Assembly: GCA_022393335.1 (NCBI GenBank)
Contig: JAJEKB010020083.1
Span: 62,982-126,981 of the forward strand
From: Macrotrachela quadricornifera
Taxonomy: Eukaryota > Rotifera > Eurotatoria > Philodinida > Philodinidae
Direction of reading: 5' to 3'
DNA: 64,000 nucleotides
The notes under the pieces are model-generated. The model worked only from the letters and a program-made list of their open reading frames with translations. It did not search any database and was not told where the DNA came from. This document shows, one piece after another, positions 45,942-58,861 of this stretch (positions within the stretch are counted from its first letter, which is position 1; each line of letters starts with the position of its first letter). A program made the translations under genes and the position numbers.

Positions 45942-46169
45942 TATACACACACACATTTGTGGTCTACCTCTTTTCTTTGTCATTTTGTTTTCCGTTTTCT
46001 CCATCGCTATAATTTTTCGTCGTTACTATTTGTCCTGTTTACTGATTTTCATCAATAAAATATTTACTGAAAATCATCATCTTCTAATATATTATACTAT
46101 CAATATACGCTAGGCATTTTTACTGTGAGTTCTTCTCTAGATTAGCAGGCCAAGATTCTAGATATTATA

Positions 46170-46490
46170 AGGAAACATCAATTTTGTTGAATACATAAAT
46201 GTCGATCGCAAATTTTATTAAAAAATGTCGATTGTTGTATTATCAAGCTTCCTTTTGATGAATTTCAAATTCAATCATAATCATCTACAGTCTGACTTAG
46301 AATTAACTTGCAGTCAATCTGGAATCATATTGGAATTAAATAATTAAGATTTCAACATAGTTCCAAGTTGATTCCAACTTCATTCTAAGTCAGATTTTAG
46401 ATGATTATAATTGAATTTGAAATTCATCAGAAAGAAGCTTGACAATACAACAATCGACATTTTTTGTATCCGATAAAATTGTAGACATTC
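46170..46490. mobile_element. Palindromic insertion with possible 9-bp target duplication
   Basis: The core 46198-46490 is an inverted repeat (AAAAAATGTCGATTGTTGTATT / AATACAACAATCGACATTTTTT; inner TGATGAATTTCAAATTCAA). It is bounded by GATATTATA at 46161-46169 and again at 46491-46499, while copy A of the host repeat has a single GATAACATA there. Nine-base duplications are typical of Mutator-like elements. About 27 extra bases precede the left arm, so the exact left end is uncertain. Confidence 0.6.
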
Positions 46491-46560
46491 GATATTATAT
46501 TTCAGCCAACGTCAATAACGGAAGATGGAGCCATCGGTTACATTCTCAAAACGAAAACTA

Positions 46561-49066
46561 CACATCTTCTCACTTAAAAATGACTCTTGAACTAGTTGGA
46601 TCTAAGGCCAATATCGAACGTTGTGTCTAGCCTAGCACATATGCATGCAAGATACATTGATTGTTCTCTATCAACTGTATTTTGACTGATTTTCATTTAA
46701 GCATAAGTACTAGAGTGGTAGTTTTACATCGAACGAATTTGCAAGTCTTCTGAAATACTTCGCCCAATATGCATAAGAAACGTCACTAAGTGATCATCCA
46801 TTATAGTCGAAAGCAAACTAGAGATCAATTCAGTGATAAGAATGAGTGATTTATGTTAGTGACATGTCATAAAAGTGATTAATATTCGTTCTTCACAAAT
46901 TTGTACATAGTAGAAAGAGGTAAATAGCGGCGAGAAGAAAAGTAAAACAAAAGTTAAGAATATAACGTAATGGCCGCTAAGACTATGAATGACCTGTAGA
47001 AGGTTTTAGAGCCCACCTGTCAATAGTCTGGATACTTTTCAGGAGTTGACTAAGAACTGTTGCATAATAGGGACCACTCCAAAACGGACTATGTTCTTAA
47101 ATGGTGTCACAGATTTCAAAGAAACTTTATTTACATATAGATTTAAGGAAGATCTGAAATTGCCAAAAATTTTAGCTTCTAAAACCGTTCTCTTGCTAAG
47201 ATATTCAAACAACAACAAAGACATTCTATAGTTAAAAATGAGGTTAACCACATGTGTGCTCATACATTGTATTTTCATCACGTTTTCACAATGGCGTCTT
47301 TAGTCATGAAATTTTGGGAGTATATATCATCGTAAATACTCTGGACATTGGTATATTCGAAACTTATTTTCTTTTTATTAAGGTGTACAGAGGAATTTCA
47401 GAAGTCTTATATACTCTTTATCTTGTAGTCGATCTTACTATTGCTTATGAACAACTTATGAGTTATTACTATGAAACTAAGTATTACTAGCTAGTCGCTA
47501 TTAATAGTAGTTTGTAGATGATTAATTTTTCGATTTGGATTCGGAAAAGTACGTTATCTAGTGCATAATTAGTCATTTCGGATAAGTCCTGAACGATTCC
47601 TGTAGAAGCTGTTTCATCGATGATTGCTCGTTTGCTTATTGTTAAACTCATCAATCGTTATTATGGATAAGCAATAGATTATAAAACTAAAAAGACACCT
47701 TTTAGATAAAAATAGCGGATAATTATGCTTGAGCTTTATGCAATAAATGGAATATATCAAGAATACTTAACATACATCTTCATCCTTGTATCTTTTACAT
47801 GTGCGATTACATTATAAATGCCTCATTCTATGTATATTTTATCAGAATGTGTTACTTGCTGAATATTGAGGTATATCACGCGCGAGTCACCGGAAGAAAA
47901 TCATGAAGTGTATAAAAATGGCATTTTGAATTGTATTAATACCATTTAGTATGGAGACAAAACTTGTTGCTGCTGCTTCAAATTAGTTCACTTAACAATA
48001 GAGAGAGAGAGCGGAATGAGATGGTCAAATTCTATCAATTGACTGTCGAATAATTGAGCAATTAAAGAACCTTTATATTTTAATAGTACAATGAATAATA
48101 TAACAGTGTGAAAGTTGGACTAATCTAATCATGTCGAATTTCACATATTCCTTTTTTTTCTGTTGCCTCTTATGTACACCAACAATGCTGTGAATTTCTT
48201 CGATGATCTTTCGATCTAGAAAATTAAAAATAGCCACGAAATCTCCTAGTGCACGTCCTTAGATTCTAGCATTCGATAAAATATTTAATTACGATGTGTA
48301 AAAAGTTTTGAATGACTCTTGGCATGTGATTTATTGAAGAAGATTTTTTAAAATGAAATCTAAAAATAAATGAAATGTTTTGAATAGAATTCTACATTTT
48401 CAAAATGGGCAGGAGAAATATATATATATTTCAAAAGAAAACAGCAGTCAACATCCTCTCGATAGGTAAACGATCCATTCAAATAGGAGGTGCAAGTAAC
48501 AGACAAATCATAAGAAAAAGAAGTAATGAAGAGGGTACAAAGATACGTAAGACAAATGACCGTTGTTGTTGTTGTTGAACAACAAGAAGATTTGAAATAA
48601 GTTAAGTGAAACTGTAGCAATTAAATATATATATAAATGTAAATTTATTTTGTATCATAAGTTAATCTTTTAATTAAAAAATTAAAAAAAGAACGTGTGC
48701 TTTTTCTTCAATTTTATCAGATAGAAATTTTTATTCATGTAATCTTTTGTTTGCTCTTCCAATTGCAGTTTATAATCATTTGATAAACCAATAAAATTAT
48801 CATTAATCAATTTTAATAGTTCATTTTAAAAGACGTTAAATTTGATTTTTGTTTTTGTCTAACAAGTCTTCTAATCCTTTCTCTTTTAATTGAATCATAT
48901 GTTAAATGATATATAGAACTTGACTACATGCGACTTCTACCACACATATATCCAACAGGCTTTCGATAAATTACAAAAATTTTGAAATATAAATCTTATT
49001 AGTATTGTTAGATGATTATTTTAATATCTATTTAAGAATATATCGAAAATCGATCAGTATGAATAA
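46561..49066. other. Intergenic, nothing recognised
   Basis: Paired ORFs on opposite strands at 47039-47281 show no recognisable protein family. The rest is AT-rich with short simple repeats (GAGAGAGAGAG near 48000). Confidence 0.4.
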
Positions 49067-50140
49067 TTAAGACTTAACAATAGTAATTGTAATAAGTTTG
49101 AGTATGTTGAAAACTTGTTCAGTCCATTCAACTTTAAAACAACCATTAGTTTGATTATTTTTAGCAAGAAGAGATTCTCGATTTCTCTTTAAAACTGTTT
49201 CTATATTGCTGTTGTTGTTCGTAGTAATATCAATAACTGTATGACCTCGAATGTAAATATGAATATATTGAATTTGTTCTATAATTGACCACCAATAAGA
49301 AATGAAAAAATCAAGAAATGTTTCAGATAAGATATGTCTATTATAATTGAAATAAAAATATTTTAAAACAGGCATTGTTGTATGTAAACATTTGAAACAA
49401 TTCGATAGGAAATAACCATTGTCTAATTTAAATTTGAAAATTTCAAGTTCAGGAAGAATAAATAATTTCTTATCAAATATTAATATTTGATCAAAACTAA
49501 AAGAAGAACCAGAAATTTCAAGTCGTTTTAATTTTGGTGTATAAATAAAAAGATGATTAATAAGTGAATAATTTATATTTTCTAGAAATATAATAAAAAG
49601 TTGTTTAATATTACTATTTACATTTGAATGAAAATAATTTATTGCCATTGATTCTCGAAATGTTAGCTGACATATACACAAAGTCGGGATAGATAATATT
49701 GATTTGAGTAAGTTTTCATTTGGTATACATATCATAGACAAATATCGAAGAACATTAAGTTGTTTTAAAGCTTGACAAATATATGGTACATACAATGTAG
49801 TTCGTGGATATATATTTATCCATAAACTTTGTAATCGAATTAATTTATTAACATGCCAATAGAGAAATTGAAGAAAATAAGTAGATCGAACACGAACAAA
49901 TGGTTGAAGACATATTGTATGATTAAGTATGAAATCAGACCAATAAGGATTGATAGGATGTCGCTGATGATTATTGTCAGTTTCCTTCAATCGAACATAA
50001 AATAAAAGATGATTAGAAGTAAGTATTCTATTAAAATAATAATTTAAATTATTAAAAGCATGAAAAAGATCATGTGCTTCTAAATAACGAAATATCATAA
50101 GCCATATTTCAACAGGTAATTGTTCTGCACATGTTTGCAT
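49067..50140 (-). CDS. F-box protein, third complete family member
   Basis: Single exon of 357 codons with the start MQTCAEQLPVEIWLMIFRYL directly before the F-box (EIWLMIFRYLEAHDLFHAFNNLNYYFNRIL). The leucine-rich C-terminal region keeps the family landmarks YWSDFILNHTICLQ, LKRLEISGSSFSF, PVLKYFYFNYN and SYWWSIIEQIQYIHIYIRGH. It is more distant from the pair at 10467-14142 than those are from each other, and closest to the broken copy at 51117-52085. The F-box predicts Skp1 binding in an SCF ubiquitin ligase; the target is unknown. It has the same orientation as all other members. Confidence 0.85.
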   Translation of the reverse strand: MQTCAEQLPVEIWLMIFRYLEAHDLFHAFNNLNYYFNRILTSNHLLFYVRLKETDNNHQRHPINPYWSDFILNHTICLQPFVRVRSTYFLQFLYWHVNKLIRLQSLWINIYPRTTLYVPYICQALKQLNVLRYLSMICIPNENLLKSILSIPTLCICQLTFRESMAINYFHSNVNSNIKQLFIIFLENINYSLINHLFIYTPKLKRLEISGSSFSFDQILIFDKKLFILPELEIFKFKLDNGYFLSNCFKCLHTTMPVLKYFYFNYNRHILSETFLDFFISYWWSIIEQIQYIHIYIRGHTVIDITTNNNSNIETVLKRNRESLLAKNNQTNGCFKVEWTEQVFNILKLITITIVKS

Positions 50141-51116
50141 TCTGCTCTAACTTTCACAAATATTAAGTGATTTCATAATATTCAAGCAATATTCGACACA
50201 TATACAATCTTTCGCCAATAATTGGTTAAAAAGTAAGAAAATAAATAGAGGGAGCTCGATCGTCAATTTACAATTTATATATCACATATATATTATTTTT
50301 TCAATGGACATAAAATGAAATATTACATTTTATTGATGCTTTATATGATTGTAGATCACTTCACTTGACATTAAAACCAAGCAAAACTAGATTCTACGCA
50401 TATAGCGGAACATTTATTGGTTCTAGAAACATGTTGTGTCACACAAATACTTCATTTGACTAGATTTTATAACGATTATCACCTTTCAATTCAATTTCAT
50501 GCATCTGTCTGATATAAATTATATGGCTCAAGCTAATTTCATAACAGAACGTATCGAATAGATCTCATGGAATATTAAGAAATAAAGAAACACAAATAAT
50601 ATGAAAACTCAGAAGATGATAGTAAGATGTTGTCGGGATTTTTTATAAAAACTTATTGAAATTATTATGTTGATCGTACTAGAACAATAATTTTCATGAT
50701 CTGAACGGCCTATTTCACATCCTTAACTAGTTTTTCATTCTGATTTTGTATTCGCTTTCACTCTCTATTAGACATCTACCTCATCTTCATGATCAATCTA
50801 GCCATTTTATATCAAAATGAACGTCGAGATTCACAGAAAGAATTTAAAAGATCTCGAAATAAATTAAATAGTGGAATTTGTTCAAATGGTATATTTAAAT
50901 GTTGTTTAAGACCGAGTGCAGTATTTTAGAGTTCTATTTCATTAGTTACAGTACTTAATGTCAACTGAACAGATCTAAAATTATACAAAGTATCAATAAT
51001 ATGTAATATTTCATTTTATGTATATTCAAAAAACGATCAGTGTAACTGCAATAAATAAGTGTATGCGTTTAATTTTTCACACATGTAATTTCAATAACTT
51101 TGAATCCTCTTAGAGT
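50141..51116. other. Intergenic between F-box gene and F-box pseudogene
   Basis: AT-rich, no exon or clear repeat seen. Confidence 0.4.
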
Positions 51117-52085
51117 TTATTCATTCCATTCAACTTTAATACATTTATCAGATTGTTTATCTTTAGTAAGTAGAGATTCTCGATATTTGTCTAATCTTGT
51201 TTCTATGTTATTGTTAGTTGTATCAATAGTTATACGACCTTGAACGTAAATATTAATTTCTTTTAGTTGTTTTATAATTTGCCACCAATGAGAAATGAAA
51301 TACTCAAGAAATTCTTCATGCAAGAAATGATTATAATAATTAAAATAAAAATATTTTAGATTAAACATTATTTTATATGAATACTCGAAACAATCCAACA
51401 TAAAATAACCATTTTCTAATTTAATTTTAAGTATTCGCAGTTTTGATAGAATAAATAATTGATTAGAAAATAATAATACTCGATCAGATTTCGAATATGT
51501 ACTAGAAATTTCAAGTCCTTCTATATTTGATTTAAAAGCAAATTAATGATAGAATGATTTACAGTATAACAGAATGCGAAAAAAATTTTTTTTTATATTA
51601 CATTTTATATTCGAATGATAAACATCATCAATTACTACATTACGAAGTAATAACTGATATATACGTAAAGTAGGTATTGCAACTATAGTTTGAAGTAGTA
51701 TTTGATTTAGCATACCTTTTATTGAGAGATATTCAAGTTGATGAAGGCTTTATAAAGCTTTACAAATATATAGTATATCAAGTGAATATATTTAAATAGA
51801 TATACTTTGTAATCGAATTAATTTCTTAGCATTCCAACGAAGAAATTGAATAAAATAATCATATTCACTATGATTAATTGATAGTAGATATATAACACGA
51901 TTAAGTATTGAATCCGACCAATATGGAAGGATAGAATATCGTCGTTGTTGATTATTATCAGTTTGTTTTAATTAAAGATAAATGATTTGAAACAAGGATT
52001 TAAATTATTGAAAGTATAAAAAAGATCATGTGCTTCAAAATAATAAAAAATTGTAAGCCATATTTCAATTGGTAATTGTTCACTA
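51117..52085 (-). pseudogene. Broken F-box paralogue
   Basis: Homology to the F-box gene at 49067-50140 is spread over several frames: EQLPIEIWLTIFYYFEAHDL and FYTFNNLNPCF near 52015-52080; a YWSDSILNR-like stretch in another frame near 51905-51935; and an open C-terminal part at 51117-51401 (IMFNLKYFYFNYYNHFLHEE, HWWQIIKQLKEINIYVQGR, CIKVEWNE). In-frame stops and indels separate these blocks, and the ATG is missing (AATAGT precedes EQL). It is a decayed duplicate of the upstream gene; its 94-codon open end is not expected to be a protein. Confidence 0.8.
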
Positions 52086-52304
52086 TTTTAAAAATTGAGA
52101 AGAGAAAAATAAAAATTGTATTTCGTATTTGTTTTCAAATATTTGAATATAAAATCAAAGATTAATGAATTTTGAACTAAATTCTTTTTTTTACGTTTAT
52201 TTTTTCTTCTTTTCCTTGATGCCACACTGGCTGCCCGGAATTTAACAAAAAAAGAAACACTAATGAAAATGAAACAAATAACAAAAAAGATTATTCTTTC
52301 TTTT

Positions 52305-54391
<2,087 letters not shown>

Positions 54392-57300
54392 TAACAAAGC
54401 GTAATAAATAACTGAACTAAATCAAAAAAAGAAAAACAACTTTTGAAAATTCACTGTACAGTTGTTGGTAGATGGTTAATGTATGCACTTAAACAAGTTT
54501 GTATGAAGAACAATGGGAAACTTATCGGTATGGTTAAATTTTAACAAATAGATATATAAAATTTAGATTTATAGAGGATAATTGCGTTTATTTTATAAAG
54601 TTTTTCTTCTTTACAAACAAAAAAATTTAAAATATTAAAAAATTAGAATATTTTTTTTACTTAAATTTATTATTTTATAGATAAATAAGTGATTATGGTG
54701 TAGAACGACATCTATGATTGCAAAAGTTAAAATATTGTTTTTAAAGAAAAGAAAAAGCTTTCAATCGATAGAATTGTAAAAAAAAGTCTTGCAAGTAGAA
54801 GTCCAGCTTATATCTTCGAATAGTTTTGATCAATAATAGAAACCATATTTGATTTAGTACTATTAATATTTGACTATTTTTTGAGAATTCAAATGACTGC
54901 ATTTTACATTTCAATTTTTCAATCACTTAATACGTTTTATTAAAAAACAAAATAGATGAGAAGTTGCAGTATGAAAAGCTCTGCAATTTATGTAAGACAG
55001 CTTATTTTATATATCAGATAAGAAAAAAAAAGAATTTTCTCTTCGTATAGAAAAATATGATTTTTTCCGGACAGTTGCAGAGAAAAAAATCTCGTTTTTA
55101 CACGGTCGAAATCTTTTTTTAATACAACGTCTTAAATGGTTAAGAAATTAAAATACAAAGCGTAGCCATTTAAACTAGCTTAAAAGAAAATTTATTGAAA
55201 TGTACTATTAAGAAAATAAAATAGTGACGACAGTACTTTTGAATCGATCTAAGTACGTTATTTCTTTCTTTTCTTTGTGTACTGAGGAAAGTTTAAGCAT
55301 AACTCTTTTTCTTTTTTTTTCTGGTTTTAGAGTCTTATTTTGGGCACATTGAGAGAGAATCTAAACTAGAATAATCCTAAAGGAATTTGGACACATGGTC
55401 CTTTTGAGCTGACATATTGAATTTTCAAGTTTAGCAGGTAAGAAGGATTTTCATCTTCTACTGCGATAATTTCAAACACAAACTTCTTTTACTAGCTAGA
55501 AATTTCAATATAAACTTGCTTTTTCATCATCAAATTACTGTGAAATTTTCAGATTTTATTGTATTTCTGTAAATCACAGTGCTGTTTCTGCAATGTCCGT
55601 TGTCATCACAGAGTCTTCTAGTTTAGATGCTCTCTCAATGTGCCCAAAATATAGGCTCTAAAGTTGTTAACCACTTTGGGTATCTCCTTCATTAGACATA
55701 TTTAGAGTTATTTGGAAAATTTCAGACATAAGTTTCGTGCTTTGCTGTAGTACATAATTTCTTGTATCCTAAGTACACACAACTTGCTAAAAAATAATCC
55801 ATAATAAGTGGTAAAACTTTGTATTTTGTATTTTTGAAAAGCTCTACAATTTAAAACGAATAGTTTATTATAATTATGTATTTTTTATTTGAAAGAAAAA
55901 AGAAGTAAGATGATTTTTTCATAAATATATTAAATGATTTATCTTTTCAACAAAAAATACACTTCCTATTTAAAAAAGGAAAGAATAGACATAATAGAAA
56001 GAATTTGAAATATAATTTAAATGCATTAGCATCTATTGTTTATTATATTTCTATCTATTCAATTCTATTTTTATTTATTTATTCTGCATTATATATCAAT
56101 TAAACATTTTTCTTTGTAAAGAATAAGAGAAATGAATAGTTCATTCACTTAACTTAGTCGACCAGTTAAATTCAAAAAAATGTTTATCTAATCTTTAAGA
56201 TAATTAGTGCATGGTGCCTTGATGTGCACATAATATAGTTTGTATTTTATTTATTCATTTCTACACAATTAAATCAGATAAATGAAACTAGATAACAAAT
56301 CAATCCTTATCAATTTCACGTAATAAATATAAAGAACAATGAATTGTAATAGATTATTTTTATCATTTATTTATTTTCTTTGATGAACATGATAGATTGT
56401 AGAGAAAGAAAAAAGACAGGAATCAGGTAAGGATGTTAATTAGTGTTTTCTAATGTTAAAGTTAATCATGGAATATAAACTTTTTTTTACATTTGTTAGT
56501 CATCACTGATTCAACATTAGTAATTTGAATATTATCAGGTAAGAAAGAACAGATGAAAGAGTGTTGCTCCATAAAGCGGAAGATTTTAAATTATATTCAT
56601 TAATATCTTAGCGAAAAAATATTAAATATATATTAATTCATAAAGTAAAAACAAAAAACGAACTTGACATGAAGATTTCATAAGATAAACAATTTTTATA
56701 TAATAGAAAAATAAAGATTCGAGGTAATAAAAAAAAAAAATCTTGTTTCAAATGAAATATTACTGATTGTCATGCACTACATCATCATTAGTCGAAATAA
56801 GTTTAATTTAAATAAAGCATTCATTGTCCTTTACATCTCATTTATTTTTATGCTTAAATTATCATAGCATTATTTATATATAAAATTTGCAAGATTATAT
56901 ATTTAATTCTTAATAAACATTCTATTTATTTCTTTCTTTAATATAACTTCGCATTTTTTGCATCAAATTTTGATTTAACTATAAGATAAAATTGTAAAAT
57001 ATATTTAAGAATATTTATTCTTTCTAGATTTAATTAATGAGTTTGACAAACATCTTGACATTGTTGTTTTTATAAGATAGAAATATTTTTTTAATCTTTC
57101 ATGATATTAAAGAATGGTACGTTAACAACACATTCATTTCTAACCTTGATAATTAATAGTTGAATAGGAAGAAGAAGAAAAAAAAAAAAAGTAGTTAGTT
57201 AAAAAGAATCTACGTCAAATAAATCTTCTTTTCTTTTCTTTTCTTATAAAAAAAAGAAAAAATATTCTAAATAGAATATCCTAAAGAAAAAGTTTTACTA

Positions 57301-57479
57301 ATAAAAATATAAAATATTAAAACTAATAGTATTTTATTTAAGCTTATATATGACGTAAATTTTTACGTATATTTCCAGCAGGATAGATTTATTTCACTTT
57401 AATGGTAAATTACACATAAATGATTATATAGTTGAAATTCATTTTTATTATAAAAAGAAAAATAAAATAAAATATTATA
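54392..57479. other. Intergenic with one MITE
   Basis: Three kb without supported exons. The ORF at 54741-54926 has no motif. Besides the element at 55326-55662, only homopolymers and short AT repeats are seen (for example, TTCTTTTCTTTTCTTTTCTT near 57227). Confidence 0.5.
55326..55662. mobile_element. MITE with ~45-bp inverted ends (337 bp)
   Basis: TTTAGAG..TATTTTGGGCACATTGAGAGAG.ATCTAAACTAGA at the left end is mirrored at the right end (TCTAGTTTAGATGCTCTCTC, then AATGTGCCCAAAATA..CTCTAAA). The interior is unique and non-coding. No target duplication could be assigned. Confidence 0.75.
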
Positions 57480-58223
57480 TCACGATATAGTTCTTGTTGT
57501 TGTTGTTGTTGATAAAAATTGATTTGTTATAAAAGTTAACAATTTCATCCATGTTAATTCATGTTTAATTGTCCATTCATTTCCATTATGATACATTAAA
57601 ATTTTTAAACATTCAAGAAATGATTCACATAATATCTACAAAACAAATTTATTTATATAAAATATATATTTTATTTTTTGAAATTCTTACATCAACATGA
57701 TCTTGTTTTATTTTATATTCAGCATGTGTTTCAGCTATACGACGAAAATATTCATTAAATATATTATCATTACTATTTGTTGGTGTTATACGTGTAACCA
57801 TAATCATAATTAATTGATCAATTTTATCTAAGATTTTATAACCATGTTGTTTATATGATTGTATCGATAATAAATTTGTATTTACACATGATTCTTCTTC
57901 ACTAAAAGTAAAATTATTTGCTTGATCATTAAGAGCAATACTTTGCCAATATTTAATTAATGTTGAATTTTTTTCTAATGCTCTAAATAAACATAAAAAT
58001 ACAAAAAAAAATTTTTTTTTTTCTATGTTTTCTTCGATTTTATCATTAATTACTTATTCATAATATCATCACCTAATTTTTTAATATTATTTTTTTTCAC
58101 AACAAGCCAAACTTCTTTTAATTTTAATCTTTCATCAATTGTAAATGTGAAATTATTATTTGTTTCTATATGTTCAGCTGGTTTTATTGCTGTTGGTGGT
58201 CCAATGGATGGTGTACATCCCAT
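57480..58223 (-). CDS. Globin with MGC amino terminus
   Basis: Three exons on the minus strand: 58054-58223, 57691-57982 and 57480-57635, in phase, giving 205 residues. Globin landmarks: helix A with W39 (LKEVWLVVKKNN), the E helix with His103 (YKQHGYKILDKID, distal E7 position), a Pro-containing EF turn, Phe132 and Phe136, His143 (ETHAEYKI, proximal F8 position), then helix G (VDILCESFLECLKIL) and helix H (ELTWMKLLTFITNQF). The CD1 position appears to be Trp or Tyr (KYWQS) instead of the near-universal Phe. The E7-F8 distance is about 40 residues, longer than usual, which implies an insertion in the EF region. The start MGCTPS could accept myristate on Gly2 and palmitate on Cys3, as in membrane-bound globin X. 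It is probably an intracellular haem protein for redox or oxygen sensing, not transport. The function is inferred. Confidence 0.78.
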
Positions 58224-58861
58224 AATTTATTAGTTTATTTAAATCACTTACGTATATCAAAAAACAAAACAAAACAAAAAATGGTCATAGAAAGCTAATA
58301 GTGATATAGAGGAAAAGAAGATGGTTCATTCATTCTTTCTCTTTTTCTCTACACTATTTTTCTTTTTATAGTATTTAATTCTAAAATGGATATATAATAA
58401 TGTTTCTCATTCTTGCTTTTCATGTGATAAAAGTCATCTTTTACTATATCTTCTTCGTTTTTTTTTTCCTATTCTCATTTTTTTTTTTCTTTTATCTTGA
58501 GATATTCTAGTATAAAATGTGTAGATGAAAGTGGCTATAGATATAATCTTTTATAATATTCTTAATGCTAGACTACTTCGCTCTTTTTTTTTCTTTTCTC
58601 TTTATTAAATTAAAAAAAAAATAGACATAATTGAAGATTTATACAACAAATGAAAATATATATATATATATCAACTATCTTATTTTGTCAAATTATTTCA
58701 TAGAATTATTAATAAAAATATGTCATCAATAGAAATATATTTAAATTCAGATCCAAAAAAAAAAAAAGAAGAACGAATACAGAAAAAGAACATTGGCGCT
58801 ATATATATAAAAATATTGATAATGTTAATTTATTGCCTACTTGTTTGATTAAATATTCAAC
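58224..58861. promoter_or_regulatory. Divergent promoter region between globin and CFAP157
   Basis: The 638 bases between two start codons facing away from each other must hold both promoters unless distant elements are used. It has long T- and A-runs and a TATATATATATATA tract at about 58658-58671. No specific factor site could be assigned. Confidence 0.45.

Larger units (their letters stand above)
45190..46560. repeat. Dispersed repeat, copy B (with two nested insertions)
   Basis: Homologous to 6265-6690 in three blocks: about 45225-45335, 45950-46165 and 46495-46560. The blocks are split by the MITE at 45339-45941 and the palindromic insertion at 46170-46490. No coding sequence was recognised. 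Confidence 0.7.

Noticed and set aside
47039..47281. Overlapping ORFs on both strands
   Set aside because: No family motif, no splice support and ordinary AT-rich composition; chance is likely.
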